Origin: Arenimonas soli
GTDB taxonomy: Bacteria > Pseudomonadota > Gammaproteobacteria > Xanthomonadales > Xanthomonadaceae
NCBI RefSeq assembly: GCF_014643775.1
Contig: NZ_BMKC01000002.1
Span: 434,001 to 498,000 of the forward strand
Length of the DNA: 64,000 nucleotides
Reading direction: 5' to 3'
Shown: piece by piece, positions 21,284-31,371 of the stretch
Position numbering within the stretch: position 1 is the first letter of the stretch
Layout: each line of letters begins with the position of its first letter
Translations under genes and position numbers: made by a program
Notes under the pieces: generated by a model
Told to the model about the DNA's origin: nothing
Database searches by the model: none
What the model saw: the letters and a program-made list of their open reading frames with translations, nothing else

Positions 21284-24106
21284 ATGCCTGATGCCACCTC
21301 GCCCCGCGCAGAACACGATGGCCCGGACGTGAACGCCGACCACGCGTTCCTGGCCAGCCTGCTGCAGCACCCCTCGCGACGCGCCCTGCTGGCGCTGGAC
21401 GCCCAGGGGCGGCTGATCGTGGGCAACGACCGGGCCCGCAGCCTGGTCGGCGGCCAGCTCGAGGCCGACCTGCGCGAGGCCCTGGCCGACGGGATGCGCC
21501 AGCTGGCCGAACACCCGGACCGGGAAATCCAGCATCGCCACGTCACCCCCCAGTACACGCTCGACTGCCTGCTGCGCGCGGTCACCGGCGCCGACGGCAA
21601 GGTCCTGGGCTACACCATCAGCGTGTTCAGCCAGGACGAAGCGCCGGACCTGGCCGAGTCGCCCGACCGCGCCCGCTGGCGTTTCGCGCTGGAAAACGCC
21701 CAGGACGGCCTCTGGGACTGGGACGCCCAGCGTGACCAGGTTTACCGTTCGGGCCGCTGCTTCACGATGCTCGGTTACGCCCGCGACGCCTTCGCCGGCA
21801 GCTTCGACGCCTGGCAATCGCTGATCCACCCCGACGACCGCCCGCGCATGAAGGTGGCGCTGCACGCCCATCTCACCGGCGAGCGCGAGAACTACATCGT
21901 TGACTACCGGGTGCGCGACGCCAACGGCCGCTGGCGCTGGGTGCTCGACCGCGGCCGCGCCATCACCTGGGACAGCGCCGGCCGCCCGCAGCGCGTGGTC
22001 GGCACCCACACCGACATCCACGACTACAAGCAGATCGAGGCCCAGCTGCGCGAGCGGGAACTGATCCTCAACCAGGCCCAGCACGTGGCCCACCTGGGCA
22101 ACTGGAGCTGGGACCCGGAAAACGACAAGCTGTGGTGGTCGGACGAGCTGTACTGGATCGTCGGGCTGCCCAATACCCAGGCACCGCCGAAGTTCCGCAA
22201 CCAGCGGCACCTGTTCACCCCGGAATCCTACGAACGCCTGCATGCCGCGTCGGTGGCCCTGCTCAAGCAGGCCAAACCCTACGCGCTGGAAGTGGTGATG
22301 CTGCGCCCCAACGGCGAGCGCCGCATCGTGCAGGCCCGCGCCGAAGCCATCCTCAGCGACGACGGACGCGTGCAGAGCCTGGTGGGCGTGCTGCACGACA
22401 TCACCGAACAGCGCCAGGCCGAGGAAAACTCGCGCTGGCGCAACGACCTGCTCGACCGCATCGCCGCCATGGGCCGCATCGGCGGCTTCGAACTGCTGGT
22501 CGAAACCGGCGAACTGCACTGGACCGATGAAAACTACCGCATCCACGGCATCGAGCCCGGCAAGCCGCTGCGCTTCGAGGACACGCTGCCCAGCTACACC
22601 CCCGAATCGGCGCAGAAGCTGCAGGTCGCCTTCCAGCGCATGCTCAGGGAACACATTCCCGAGCAGTCCGCCGACCTGTGTTACATCACCCAGGACGAGC
22701 GCCGCATCTGGCTGCGCGTCACCGGCAGCCTGGAACTGCGCGAAGGCAAGCCCTACCGCATCACCGGCCTGACCCAGGACATCACCGAAGAACACGAGGC
22801 CGGCGAGCGCATCGAACAGCTGGCGCACTACGACACGCTGACCGGGCTGCCCAACCGCTTCCTGTTCCGCCAGCGCGCCGAGGAATCGATCGAGATCGCA
22901 CGCCGCAACAACCAGCCGCTGGCGCTGCTGTTCCTGGACCTTGACCGCTTCAAGTACGTCAACGACACCCAGGGCCACGAAGCCGGTGACCTGCTGCTGC
23001 AGGAAATCGCCGGGCGCCTGCGCCAGTGCGTGCGCGCCTCGGACCTGGTCGGCCGCCTGGGCGGCGACGAATTCCTGGTGCTGCTGCGCGAGATCGCCCG
23101 TCCCGAGGACGCCGCGGTGGTGGCGCGCAAGATAATCGAAGCGGTGGGCCGGCCGATCAACCTCGCCCACGGCGAGTCGCAGGTGGGCTGCAGCATCGGC
23201 ATCGCCTTGCTGGGCGAGAACAATCCCGACCTCGAATCCATGTTGCGCGCCGCCGACACCGCGATGTACGCGGCCAAGGACGCCGGCCGCAACACCTTCC
23301 AGTTCTACAACGCCAGCTTTTACGAGCGGGTGCAGCGTCGCGTGACGCTGGAACAGGAACTGCGACAGGCGCTGGCGCGCAACGAACTGCACCTGGCCTT
23401 CCAGCCCACCGTGTCGATGGAAGACAACGGCGTCGCCTGCATCGAAGCCCTGCTGCGCTGGACCAGCTCGTCGGGCGAGTCGCGATTCCCCAGCGAATTC
23501 ATCCCCGTTGCCGAAGACTGCGGCGAAATCCTGCCGATCGGTCGCTGGGTGCTGGGCGAGGCCTGCCGCCAGGCGCGGCGCTGGCACGAGGCCGGGCTGC
23601 AGTTCGGGCGCATCGCGGTGAACGTGTCGCCGCTGCAGCTGCGCGACCCCGAGTTCGGAAGCCAGGTGCTGGAAGCCTGCGCGCGCGAGCAGTGGCCCAC
23701 CGACCGGCTGGTGCTGGAAATCACCGAATCGGCGCTGATGCGCGACAGCGACGTGCTGCGCAACACCTTCGCGCTGTTCAAGACCAATGGCATCACGCTG
23801 TCGATCGACGATTTCGGCACCGGGTTTTCAAACCTGGGCTACCTGCACCGCTTCCCGCTGCGCAACCTGAAGATTGACCGCAGCTTCGTCAGCCGCATGG
23901 ACACCACGCCGAACATGCTCGAACTCACCCACGCGGTGGTCAGCCTGGGCCACGCCCTGGGCCTGAGCGTGGTGGCCGAAGGCGTGGAAACCGAGAACGT
24001 GCTGCAGCTGCTTCGCCAGCAGGGCTGCGACGAAGCCCAGGGTTACCTGTTCACCCGCCCCCTGGCCGCCGATGAAATGGCGACCTGGCTGGCGGCGCAG
24101 GCCTGA
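21284..24106 (+). CDS. PAS-GGDEF-EAL cyclic-di-GMP signalling protein
   Basis: 940 residues and no membrane segment, so a cytoplasmic sensor. Several PAS-type sensor modules occupy residues about 20-510; the PAC-like ends VVGTHTDIHDYK, VGVLHDITEQRQ and ITGLTQDITEEH mark at least three. The GGDEF domain (about 515-675) has an intact GGDEF at 593-597 and an RASD inhibitory site five residues before it. The EAL domain (about 690-935) keeps EALLR (721-725), DDFGTGFSN and KIDRSF. Both activities, synthesis and breakdown of cyclic-di-GMP, look possible, with feedback at the I-site. It is monocistronic. In this bacterial group such proteins tune motility, biofilm and virulence. Confidence 0.95.
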   Translation: MPDATSPRAEHDGPDVNADHAFLASLLQHPSRRALLALDAQGRLIVGNDRARSLVGGQLEADLREALADGMRQLAEHPDREIQHRHVTPQYTLDCLLRAVTGADGKVLGYTISVFSQDEAPDLAESPDRARWRFALENAQDGLWDWDAQRDQVYRSGRCFTMLGYARDAFAGSFDAWQSLIHPDDRPRMKVALHAHLTGERENYIVDYRVRDANGRWRWVLDRGRAITWDSAGRPQRVVGTHTDIHDYKQIEAQLRERELILNQAQHVAHLGNWSWDPENDKLWWSDELYWIVGLPNTQAPPKFRNQRHLFTPESYERLHAASVALLKQAKPYALEVVMLRPNGERRIVQARAEAILSDDGRVQSLVGVLHDITEQRQAEENSRWRNDLLDRIAAMGRIGGFELLVETGELHWTDENYRIHGIEPGKPLRFEDTLPSYTPESAQKLQVAFQRMLREHIPEQSADLCYITQDERRIWLRVTGSLELREGKPYRITGLTQDITEEHEAGERIEQLAHYDTLTGLPNRFLFRQRAEESIEIARRNNQPLALLFLDLDRFKYVNDTQGHEAGDLLLQEIAGRLRQCVRASDLVGRLGGDEFLVLLREIARPEDAAVVARKIIEAVGRPINLAHGESQVGCSIGIALLGENNPDLESMLRAADTAMYAAKDAGRNTFQFYNASFYERVQRRVTLEQELRQALARNELHLAFQPTVSMEDNGVACIEALLRWTSSSGESRFPSEFIPVAEDCGEILPIGRWVLGEACRQARRWHEAGLQFGRIAVNVSPLQLRDPEFGSQVLEACAREQWPTDRLVLEITESALMRDSDVLRNTFALFKTNGITLSIDDFGTGFSNLGYLHRFPLRNLKIDRSFVSRMDTTPNMLELTHAVVSLGHALGLSVVAEGVETENVLQLLRQQGCDEAQGYLFTRPLAADEMATWLAAQA

Positions 24107-24125
24107 GCCCGCGCCGCCGCGCCCG

Positions 24126-24365
24126 TCAGCGGCTTGCCGGCGAATAGACCGCGGCGTGGATGCAGGAAAGCACGCTGATCACGAACCAGCCAAAAGGCAG
24201 CAGCGACAGCGTCACCAGCCAGGTGATGGCGAACGCCACGCAGGCCAGCACGAACCAGATGATGGCCCACAGGATGCGGCCCTGGACCAACTGGCCCAGG
24301 CCCGGCACGAAGAAGCTGCAGATGGCGGCGATGACGTTGCCGGTGGAACCCTGACCTGCGCTCAT
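24126..24365 (-). CDS. Small two-to-three-helix membrane protein (TM2-like)
   Basis: 79 residues, mostly hydrophobic, with the phrase [20 protein letters not shown] near the N-terminus as in small TM2-like/DUF proteins of the bacterial envelope. Function unknown. ATG 24365 is well placed. It lies between the convergent GGDEF-EAL gene and the divergent ubiA. Confidence 0.8.
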   Translation of the reverse strand: MSAGQGSTGNVIAAICSFFVPGLGQLVQGRILWAIIWFVLACVAFAITWLVTLSLLPFGWFVISVLSCIHAAVYSPASR

Positions 24366-24469
24366 GCTTGCAACCTCGTTTTGGGGGAGTCAGCAAGCAC
24401 AATGGGGACACCGCGCGGCGGCTTCAAGTGCGCTGCCCGGCGGCGGGGCGCTCTGCTAGGCTTCGCGGC

Positions 24470-25375
24470 ATGTCCCGACCCCCCGAACCGACGCCCGCCG
24501 GGGCGCCGACGCCGGCCTGGCGATCGCGCCTGCAGCTTTACTGGCTGCTGATCCGCGGCGACCGCCCGGTGGGCATCCTGCTGCTGCTGTGGCCGACCTG
24601 GTGGGCGCTTTGGCTGGCCGCCGAAGGCCTGCCGCCCTGGCACCTGCTGCTGATCTTCAGCGCGGGCGTCTGGCTGACGCGATCGGCCGGCTGCGTCATC
24701 AACGACTACGCCGACCGCTGGCTGGACCCGCAGGTCGAACGCACCCGCCAGCGGCCGCTGGCCACCGGCGCGGTGAGTCCGCGCGAGGCGCTGGCGGTGT
24801 TCGTGGTGATGATGCTGGTGGCCTTCGGCCTGGTGCTGCTGACCAACCGGTTGACGATCCTGCTGAGCATCGCCGGCGCCTTCCTGGCCGCGACCTATCC
24901 CTTCCTCAAGCGCCACACCTACCTGCCGCAGGTCTACCTGGGCGTCGCCTTTGGCTGGGGCATCCCGATGGCCTTCGCGGCCGTGCAGGGCACGGTGCCG
25001 CCGCTGGCCTGGCTGCTGTTCCTGGGCAACCTGCTGTGGACCACCGGCTACGACACCTGGTACGCCATGGTGGACCGCGAAGACGACCTGAAGGCGGGGT
25101 CCAGGTCCACCGCCATCCTGTTCGGCGACGCCGACCTGGTGGCCCAGGGCCTGCTGTACGCGGGGTTTGCCTGGGCGATGTGGCTGGTCGGCGGCCGGGC
25201 CGGGCTGGGCATCTTCTATTACGTCGCGCTGGCGGTGGCCATCGTGCTGGTGCTGCGCCAGTTCTGGATCGCGCGCGACCGCGCCCGCGAGCACTGTTTC
25301 GAAGCCTTCATCTCGAACCAGTGGGTGGGCCTGGCGATCTTCGCCGGCATTGCCGGCCACTACGCGCTGGGCTGA
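24470..25375 (+). CDS. ubiA: 4-hydroxybenzoate polyprenyltransferase
   Basis: 301 residues with eight or nine membrane helices. Both prenyl-diphosphate/Mg sites are present: NDYAD near residue 78 and DREDD near 200. It joins the polyprenyl tail to 4-hydroxybenzoate in ubiquinone synthesis at the inner membrane. ATG 24470 is chosen because the upstream extension of the frame is unlike the family. The gene converges on comF. Confidence 0.96.
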   Translation: MSRPPEPTPAGAPTPAWRSRLQLYWLLIRGDRPVGILLLLWPTWWALWLAAEGLPPWHLLLIFSAGVWLTRSAGCVINDYADRWLDPQVERTRQRPLATGAVSPREALAVFVVMMLVAFGLVLLTNRLTILLSIAGAFLAATYPFLKRHTYLPQVYLGVAFGWGIPMAFAAVQGTVPPLAWLLFLGNLLWTTGYDTWYAMVDREDDLKAGSRSTAILFGDADLVAQGLLYAGFAWAMWLVGGRAGLGIFYYVALAVAIVLVLRQFWIARDRAREHCFEAFISNQWVGLAIFAGIAGHYALG

Positions 25376-25385
25376 CCGGCGCCCT

Positions 25386-26087
25386 TCAGGCCCGCGCGGC
25401 CACCCACAGGTCCACCCGCGCCACGCCGGCGCGGCGCAGCAGGCGCGCGGCTTCGGCCAGGGTGGCGCCGGTGGTCATGACGTCGTCGAACAGCGCCACG
25501 TGGGCGGGCAGGGCGATGCCCGGCGCCAGGCGAAAGGCGCCGCGCACGTTGCCGCGCCGCGCCCGCGCGTCGAGTTCGGACTGCGGCGCGGTGGCGCGGC
25601 CGCGCTGCAGCGCATTGGCCAGCAGGGGCAGCGCCAGGGCCCGGGCCAGCGGCCGGGCGAGTTCCAGCGCCTGGTCGTAGCCGCGTTGGCGCAGGCGACT
25701 GCGGTGCAGGGGGATGGGAACCAGGGCCGCCGGCCGCGGCGCCCCGGCCAGGCCTTCGGCCAGCAGCCCGGCCAGCAGGCGGCCCGCCGCGAGGTCGCCG
25801 TGGAACTTCAGCCGCGGCAGCAGCCGGTCCAGCGGCGGGGCATACCGGAAAACGGCCTGCGTGCTGGCCTGGACAGGCGGGTGGCCCAGGCAGCGGCCGC
25901 AGCGCGGCGCCGGCCGGGGCAGGGGCAGACCGCAGCGGGCGCAGGCGCAGTGGTTCCAGGGCAGGTCCCGCCGGCAGGCCGCGCACAGGTCGAGTGCGCC
26001 CTCGCCGGGGTCGGTGCAGACCAGGCAGCGCCACGGCAGCAAGGCCGGACCCAGCCCGGCGAAAAAATCGGCTAGGACCCGGCGCAC
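25386..26087 (-). CDS. comF: ComF family / phosphoribosyltransferase-like protein
   Basis: 233 residues. The N-terminal half has zinc-finger-type cysteines (CLVC, CAAC, CARCGLPL, CGRC). The C-terminal half is a phosphoribosyltransferase fold with the PRPP loop LFDDVMTTGAT. ComF proteins support uptake and processing of transforming DNA; GntX is the enterobacterial relative. GTG 26087 is the likely start. It is divergent from bioB, as in many gammaproteobacteria. Confidence 0.93.
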   Translation of the reverse strand: MRRVLADFFAGLGPALLPWRCLVCTDPGEGALDLCAACRRDLPWNHCACARCGLPLPRPAPRCGRCLGHPPVQASTQAVFRYAPPLDRLLPRLKFHGDLAAGRLLAGLLAEGLAGAPRPAALVPIPLHRSRLRQRGYDQALELARPLARALALPLLANALQRGRATAPQSELDARARRGNVRGAFRLAPGIALPAHVALFDDVMTTGATLAEAARLLRRAGVARVDLWVAARA

Positions 26088-26170
26088 GGAGCGTGATCGC
26101 GGTCACGGAAGCGAGGCCCGGGTCCGGCGTAGCCTCGGCCTCCCGGCATCCCCCCGACCGGGGCCGGGCC

Positions 26171-26200
26171 GTCAACTTCCGGGGGTTGGATTTGGTTGAC
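26171..26200. promoter_or_regulatory. Candidate BirA-type biotin operator between comF and bioB
   Basis: GTCAAC (26171-26176) and GTTGAC (26195-26200) form a perfect dyad with an 18-bp gap. The right half GGTTGACA is close to the BirA half-site GGTTTACAA. The spacing is a base or two longer than the usual proteobacterial operator, so the call is tentative. Confidence 0.3.
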
Positions 26201-26261
26201 AGGGTGGGGCATGGCCAACAGACTGCCGCTCTTGTTTTTCCCGCACCATCAGGGAACGCCC

Positions 26262-27275
26262 ATGCCTGCCGTCATCCGTAACGATTGGTCGCGCGAGGAA
26301 GTCCTCGCCCTGTTCGACCTGCCCTTCCCTGAACTGCTCTTCCGCGCCGCCACGGTGCATCGCGAGCGTTTCGACCCGGCCGAAGTCCAAGTCTCGACGC
26401 TGCTGTCGGTGAAGACCGGCGGCTGCCCCGAAGACTGCGCCTACTGCCCGCAGGCCGCGCGCTACCACACCGGCGTCGAGGCCACGAAGCTGATGGACAC
26501 CGGCTCGGTGCTCGAACGCGCCCGCGCCGCCAAGGCCGCCGGTGCCTCGCGCTTCTGCATGGGCGCCGCCTGGCGCAGCCCCAAGGACCGCGACATCCCG
26601 AAGGTCGCCGAGATGATCCGCGAGGTGAAGGCCCTGGGCCTGGAAACCTGCGCCACCCTGGGCATGCTCAAGGGTGACCAGGCCAAGGCCCTGCGCGACG
26701 CCGGCCTGGACTACTACAACCACAACCTCGACACCGCGCCCGAGTTCTACGGCGACATCATCAAGACCCGCGAGTACCAGGACCGCCTGGACACCCTGGA
26801 ACACGTTCGCGACGCCGGCATGAAGACCTGCTGCGGCGGCATCGTCGGCATGGGCGAGTCGCGCGACCAGCGCGCCGGCCTGCTGCAGGCCCTGGCCAAC
26901 CTGCCGGCGCACCCGGACTCGGTGCCGATCAACCGCCTGGTGCAGGTCGAAGGCACGCCGCTGGCCGGTACCGCCCTGCTTGATCCGTTCGAGTTCGTAC
27001 GCACCATCGCCGTCGCCCGCCTCATGATGCCGGCCTCGATGGTGCGGCTGTCGGCGGGCCGCGCCGAAATGAGCGAGGAACTGCAGGCGATGTGTTTCCT
27101 GGCGGGCGCGAACTCCATCTTCTACGGCGAAAAACTGCTGACCACCGGCAACCCCGACGTGGCCGCCGACCAGGCCCTGTTCGAACGCCTGGGCCTGCGG
27201 CCGATGCCGGTGGCGCACGAATCGAAAACCGTGCACGCCGACATCGTCGAACCCGCCGCCGGCTGCGCCGCCTGA
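26262..27275 (+). CDS. bioB: Biotin synthase
   Basis: 337 residues, radical-SAM. The cluster cysteines are Cys 55, Cys 59 and Cys 62 (CPEDCAYC); NHNLDT and the second-cluster Cys pair in [10 protein letters not shown] are present. It inserts sulfur into dethiobiotin. ATG 26262 follows AGGGA by six bases and leads straight into the family N-terminus ([10 protein letters not shown]); the 22-codon upstream extension is unlikely. First gene of bioB-bioF-bioH-bioC. Confidence 0.98.
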   Translation: MPAVIRNDWSREEVLALFDLPFPELLFRAATVHRERFDPAEVQVSTLLSVKTGGCPEDCAYCPQAARYHTGVEATKLMDTGSVLERARAAKAAGASRFCMGAAWRSPKDRDIPKVAEMIREVKALGLETCATLGMLKGDQAKALRDAGLDYYNHNLDTAPEFYGDIIKTREYQDRLDTLEHVRDAGMKTCCGGIVGMGESRDQRAGLLQALANLPAHPDSVPINRLVQVEGTPLAGTALLDPFEFVRTIAVARLMMPASMVRLSAGRAEMSEELQAMCFLAGANSIFYGEKLLTTGNPDVAADQALFERLGLRPMPVAHESKTVHADIVEPAAGCAA

Positions 27276-27276
27276 G

Positions 27277-28470
27277 ATGCCGCGCATCCGCTTCGCCGAC
27301 CGCCTTGCCCTGGCCCGGGCCGACCGGGCGGCCCGCGACGCGCTGCGGCCCCGGCGCGAGATCGAAGGCCGCGAAGGCGCGCGCGTGCTGGTCGATGGCC
27401 GCCAGCTGACCAGCTTCTGCGGCAACGACTACCTGGGCCTGGGCCAGCACCTGGACGTGGTGTCGGCCATGCAGGAAGCCGCGGCCTGGCACGGCGTCGG
27501 CAGCACCGGGTCGCCGCTGGTCACCGGCCACCACGCCGAACACGCCCGCTTCGAACGCGAAATGGCCAGCTGGCTCGGCTACGAACGCGCCCTGTACTTC
27601 GGCAGCGGCTACCAGGCCAACCTGGCGGTGATGCAGTCGCTGCTCGAAGCCGGCGACAGCTGCGTGCAGGACAAGTTGAACCACGCCTGCCTGATTGACG
27701 GCGCCCGCCTGGCTGGCTGCGAACTCAAGCGCTACCCGCACGCCGACGTCGAAGCGGCCATGCGCCAGCTGATGTCGCGCCGCGATGGCGCGGCGATGCT
27801 GGCCACCGACGGTGTCTTCAGCATGGACGGCGACGCCGCGCCGCTGGCCGACCTGGCCCTGGTGGCGCGCGCGCAGGACGCCCTGCTTTACGTGGACGAC
27901 GCGCACGGCATCGGCGTGCTGGGGCCGGAAGGCCGCGGCAGCCTGGCGGTTGCCGGCCTGGGCGCGCGCGAAGTGCCGCTGCTGATGGTGCCGCTGGGCA
28001 AGGCCTTCGGCGGCCAGGGCGCGGTGCTGCTGGGCAGCGAAGCGCTGATCGGCCATGTCGCCGAAACCGCGCGTCCCTACCTGTTCTCCACCGCGCCGGC
28101 CCCGGCCATGGCCGCAGCGATGCGCGCCAGCCTGCGCCTTGTCCGCAAGGAATCCTGGCGGCGCGCGAAGCTCGCTTCGTTGGTGATGCGTTTCCGCCGC
28201 GGCGCCTCCGCACGCGGCCTGCCGCTGCAGGAATCGTTCACCGCGATCCAGCCGATCGTGCTGGGCGAAAACGCCCGGGCGCTCCAGGCCGCGCGGGCGC
28301 TGGAAGAGCGTGGCTACCTGGTCACTGCGATCCGGCCGCCCACCGTGCCCGAAGGCCAGGCACGCCTGCGAGTCACCTTGTCGGTGGACCACGGCGAAGC
28401 CGACGTGGACGGCCTGCTAGCCGCCTTGTCCGAAGCGGTGAACCCGGCACCCGACCCGATTCCGGCATGA
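27277..28470 (+). CDS. bioF: 8-amino-7-oxononanoate synthase
   Basis: 397 residues, a PLP-dependent alpha-oxoamine synthase. FCGNDYLGL near the N-terminus, GSTGSPLVTGHH, DDAHGIGVLG and the PLP Lys in LGKAFGGQG are diagnostic. It condenses pimeloyl-ACP or -CoA with alanine. The start is one base past the bioB stop. Confidence 0.98.
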   Translation: MPRIRFADRLALARADRAARDALRPRREIEGREGARVLVDGRQLTSFCGNDYLGLGQHLDVVSAMQEAAAWHGVGSTGSPLVTGHHAEHARFEREMASWLGYERALYFGSGYQANLAVMQSLLEAGDSCVQDKLNHACLIDGARLAGCELKRYPHADVEAAMRQLMSRRDGAAMLATDGVFSMDGDAAPLADLALVARAQDALLYVDDAHGIGVLGPEGRGSLAVAGLGAREVPLLMVPLGKAFGGQGAVLLGSEALIGHVAETARPYLFSTAPAPAMAAAMRASLRLVRKESWRRAKLASLVMRFRRGASARGLPLQESFTAIQPIVLGENARALQAARALEERGYLVTAIRPPTVPEGQARLRVTLSVDHGEADVDGLLAALSEAVNPAPDPIPA

Positions 28471-29243
28471 GCCTGTTCCACGCCGTCCGAGGCCAGGGCC
28501 AGCCCCTGGTGCTGCTGCATGGCTGGGCCATGCACGCCGGCATCTTCGCGCCGCTGCTGGATGCCCTGGCGGCCGATTTCGAACTGCACCTGGTCGACCT
28601 GCCCGGCCATGGCCGCAGCGCCGATGCCGGGGTTGCCCTGACGCTCGAAGACGCCGCCGATGCCGTCGCCGCGCGGGTGCCGGCCCGGGCGCTGTGGCTG
28701 GGCTGGTCGCTCGGCGGCCTGGTGGCCTTGCAGGCCGCCGCGACGCAACCCGAACGCGTGCGCGGCCTGGTGATGCTGGCCGCCAGCCCGCGCTTCGTGC
28801 ACGGCGACGACTGGCCGGCCGGCATGGACCCATCGGTGTTCCGGGGCTTCGGCAGCGAACTGGGCCGCGACTACCGCGGCACGCTCGACCGCTTCCTGAT
28901 GCTCGAAGCCCAGGGTTCGGACCACGTGCGCGACGAGCTGCGCCTGCTGCGCGCGGAAGTCTTCGCCCACGGCGAACCCGGCGCCGGGGTGCTGTGCGAA
29001 GGCCTGCGCCTGCTGGAAGAAAGCGACCTGCGCGCGGCCTTGCCCGGCCTGGCCATGCCCAGCCTGTGGCTGGCCGGCCGGCGCGACCGGCTGGTGTCGC
29101 CGGCCGCGATGCAGGCCGCGGCGGCGCTGGCGCCCGGGGCCCGCTTCCATCAGGTGCCGCACGGCGGCCACGCTCCCTTCCTGACCCATGCCGATGAAGT
29201 GGCGGGCGCCTTGCGCGACTTCGCCAGGGATTGCCCGCCATGA
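28467..29243 (+). CDS. bioH: Pimeloyl-ACP methyl ester carboxylesterase
   Basis: 258 residues, alpha/beta hydrolase. LLHGWAMHAG, nucleophile Ser 81 in GWSLGG, Asp in GRRDRLV and His in PHGGHAPF form the triad. It releases pimeloyl-ACP from its methyl ester and ends the BioC-BioH route. The start overlaps the bioF stop (ATGA). Confidence 0.96.
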   Translation: MSLFHAVRGQGQPLVLLHGWAMHAGIFAPLLDALAADFELHLVDLPGHGRSADAGVALTLEDAADAVAARVPARALWLGWSLGGLVALQAAATQPERVRGLVMLAASPRFVHGDDWPAGMDPSVFRGFGSELGRDYRGTLDRFLMLEAQGSDHVRDELRLLRAEVFAHGEPGAGVLCEGLRLLEESDLRAALPGLAMPSLWLAGRRDRLVSPAAMQAAAALAPGARFHQVPHGGHAPFLTHADEVAGALRDFARDCPP

Positions 29244-30115
29244 GCTCCGTGTTCGACCGTCGCCAGCTGCGCCGCGCCTTCGGCCGGGCCGCGCCGAACT
29301 ACGCCGCCGTCGCCGCGCTGCAGCGCGAAGTCGAAGCGCGCCTGCTCGAACAGCTCGACTACCTCGACGACCGCCAGCCCGCCCGTATCCTGGACCTGGG
29401 CAGTGGCCCCGGCCGCGCCGCCGGCGCGATGAAGAAGCGCTGGCCCAAGGCCGAGGTGCTGGCCCTGGACGCCGCGTTGCCGATGCTGCGCGAAGTGCCG
29501 CGGCACACGCGCTTCTGGCGCCCCGTGAAGCGCATCTGCGCCGACGTCACCGCGCTGCCGCTGGCCGACCAGTGCGCCGACGTGCTGTTCTCCAGCCTGT
29601 GCCTGCAGTGGGTGGAAGACCTGCCGACGGTGCTGGCCGAATTCCGGCGCGTGCTGCGGCCCGACGGCCTGCTGCTGTTTTCGACCTTCGGCCCGGGCAC
29701 CCTGGCCGAACTTCGCGAAGCCTACGAAGCCGTGGGCGAAGTGCCGCCGCTGTCGCCGTTCGCGGCGATCCAGCAGGTTGGCGACGCGCTGCTGGCGGCG
29801 GGCTTCAAGGACCCGGTGATCGACCGCGACACCTACACGCTGACCTACCCCGACCTGCGTTCGCTGATGCACGAGCTTCGCGCCATCGGTGCCAGCGACG
29901 CCCGCCACGACCGCCCGCGTGGCCTGGGCGGACGCCGTCGCCTGCAGCAGGTCACCGCGGCCTACGAAAACCGGCGCCGCGACGACGTGCTGCCCAGCAG
30001 CTGGGAAGTGATCACGGCCCAGGCCTGGGGTCCCGCGCCCGGTGCGCCGCGCCGTTCGGGCGGCGCCGACCTGGCCAGTTTCCCGGCCGACCGCATCCCG
30101 CTGCGTCGCCGCTGA
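29240..30115 (+). CDS. bioC: Malonyl-ACP O-methyltransferase
   Basis: 291 residues, SAM-dependent methyltransferase. The SAM loop ILDLGSGPGRAAG, the acidic ALDAALPML strand and SSLCLQWVEDLP match BioC. It methylates malonyl-ACP so that fatty acid synthase can extend it to pimeloyl methyl ester. ATG 29240 overlaps the bioH stop; the in-frame TTG at 29231 is less likely. A bioA or bioD gene is not in the window. Confidence 0.96.
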   Translation: MSSVFDRRQLRRAFGRAAPNYAAVAALQREVEARLLEQLDYLDDRQPARILDLGSGPGRAAGAMKKRWPKAEVLALDAALPMLREVPRHTRFWRPVKRICADVTALPLADQCADVLFSSLCLQWVEDLPTVLAEFRRVLRPDGLLLFSTFGPGTLAELREAYEAVGEVPPLSPFAAIQQVGDALLAAGFKDPVIDRDTYTLTYPDLRSLMHELRAIGASDARHDRPRGLGGRRRLQQVTAAYENRRRDDVLPSSWEVITAQAWGPAPGAPRRSGGADLASFPADRIPLRRR

Positions 30116-30165
30116 ACCGGCGACGGCGCTAGACTGCGTCGGACTTTTCGAGCTGGAGATTCGAC

Positions 30166-30876
30166 ATGCGCCCTTTCCGCCTGCCTGCGCTCGCCGTGGC
30201 GATCTGCCTCACGCTCACCGCCTGCATGGCACCCACCAGCCGGGAGGTCCGCCCCGTGGACGACGAACCGCTGCTCGACAAGGACTGGCGCCTGCTCAGC
30301 GCGCCCGACGGTCGCAACCTGCCGACCCAGGGCGCCGGTTCGGCGGTGCTGCGTTTTTCCGGGGCTCGTTTTTCGATGACCGGCCCCTGCAACAACCACG
30401 GCGGCAGCTGGTCGCGCAACGGCGACCAGGTGACGCTGGGCGGCGAAGGCGGCATCGCCAGCACCAAGCGCGGCTGCCCGGGCGAACTGATGAAGCGCGA
30501 ATCGGAGCTGCTGGCCGCGTTCGCCCAGCCGCTGCGCGCCCAGTTCACCGGCACCCAGCTGCACCTGGTGTCCGCCGACGGCACCCGCTGGACCTTCGAC
30601 AGCCAGGACGCGCCCACCGGCGCCGGCCGCGAGCGCATCGTGCTGGTGTCGGGCGAGCGCAAGCCCTGCAGCGGCGCCGGCGCGATGCAGTGCCTGCAGG
30701 TGCGCACCGAACCCGGCGCGCCCTGGCAGCACTACTACGGCGACATCGAGGGCTTCAGCTGGCAGGAAGGCGTTGACTACGTGCTGCGCATCCGCGAACA
30801 CACCGTCGCCAACCCGCCCGCCGACGGCAGTTCGCGCCGCTGGGTGCTCGAGGAAGTGCTGGACCGCAGCCGGTGA
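30166..30876 (+). CDS. META-domain lipoprotein with C-terminal DUF4377-like domain
   Basis: 236 residues. A lipoprotein signal peptide ends at LTAC (Cys 21). Residues about 40-140 resemble the META/HslJ fold (LRFSGARFSMTGPCNNHGG). The C-terminal part (VRTEPGAPWQHYYGDIEGFSWQEGVDYVLRI) resembles DUF4377. META proteins such as HslJ are linked to heat and novobiocin tolerance. Location is probably the periplasmic face of the outer or inner membrane. Its stop overlaps the next ATG. Confidence 0.85.
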   Translation: MRPFRLPALAVAICLTLTACMAPTSREVRPVDDEPLLDKDWRLLSAPDGRNLPTQGAGSAVLRFSGARFSMTGPCNNHGGSWSRNGDQVTLGGEGGIASTKRGCPGELMKRESELLAAFAQPLRAQFTGTQLHLVSADGTRWTFDSQDAPTGAGRERIVLVSGERKPCSGAGAMQCLQVRTEPGAPWQHYYGDIEGFSWQEGVDYVLRIREHTVANPPADGSSRRWVLEEVLDRSR

Positions 30877-31364
30877 CGCGCGCCCTTTCCGTCGCCAGGA
30901 AATGGCTTTCGCTCAAGGGCGAGATCCACTTCACCGACGACGGGGGCCAACCCGCTTACCAGGCCACCGGCGAATTCCCGGACCTGGTGCCCACCTGGAC
31001 GCTCACCCGTGGCGACGAAGTCGCCGCGCGCGTGCGCAGGAAGCCCTGGGCCTGGTCGCCCACCTGGGACGTCGAGGGTGAGCTGGGTGGTTTCCGGATC
31101 CAGCGCAGGGCGCTTTCGTGGACCCGGCAGTACTGCGCCGTGGGCGGCGTCCTCGATGGCGCGCTGATCACGGGGAGTTTCTCCGACCTGCGGTTCGAAG
31201 TACGCCACGGAACGCAGATGCTGGCCAGGGCGAACGGGGAGCCGCTTTCCCTGCGGGACCGGCATCACGTGGAAGTCCTGGGCGAGCACGAGCTGTTCGT
31301 CGTCATCGCGATGCTGGTGATCTTGCTCGACCAGTCCCACGGGACGGCGGCGGCAGCCAGCTGA
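30873..31364 (+). CDS. LURP-one/scramblase-like beta-barrel protein
   Basis: 163 residues of mostly beta strands: FTDDGGQPAYQATGEF, LTRGDEVAARVRRKPWAWSPTWDVE, then GSFSDLRFEV. This is like the tubby/LURP-one-related fold, which binds membranes or stores a signal. It ends with a hydrophobic segment (about 140-155), LFVVIAMLVILLD. It is coupled to the META lipoprotein gene by an ATGA overlap. The fold assignment is tentative. Confidence 0.6.
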   Translation: MTRALSVARKWLSLKGEIHFTDDGGQPAYQATGEFPDLVPTWTLTRGDEVAARVRRKPWAWSPTWDVEGELGGFRIQRRALSWTRQYCAVGGVLDGALITGSFSDLRFEVRHGTQMLARANGEPLSLRDRHHVEVLGEHELFVVIAMLVILLDQSHGTAAAAS

Positions 31365-31371
31365 CGGCGCC

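Noticed and set aside
24366-24469. GCTTGC/GCAAGC inverted repeat between the TM2-like gene and ubiA
   Set aside because: Only six bases pair over a 21-base gap, which is expected by chance in GC-rich DNA.
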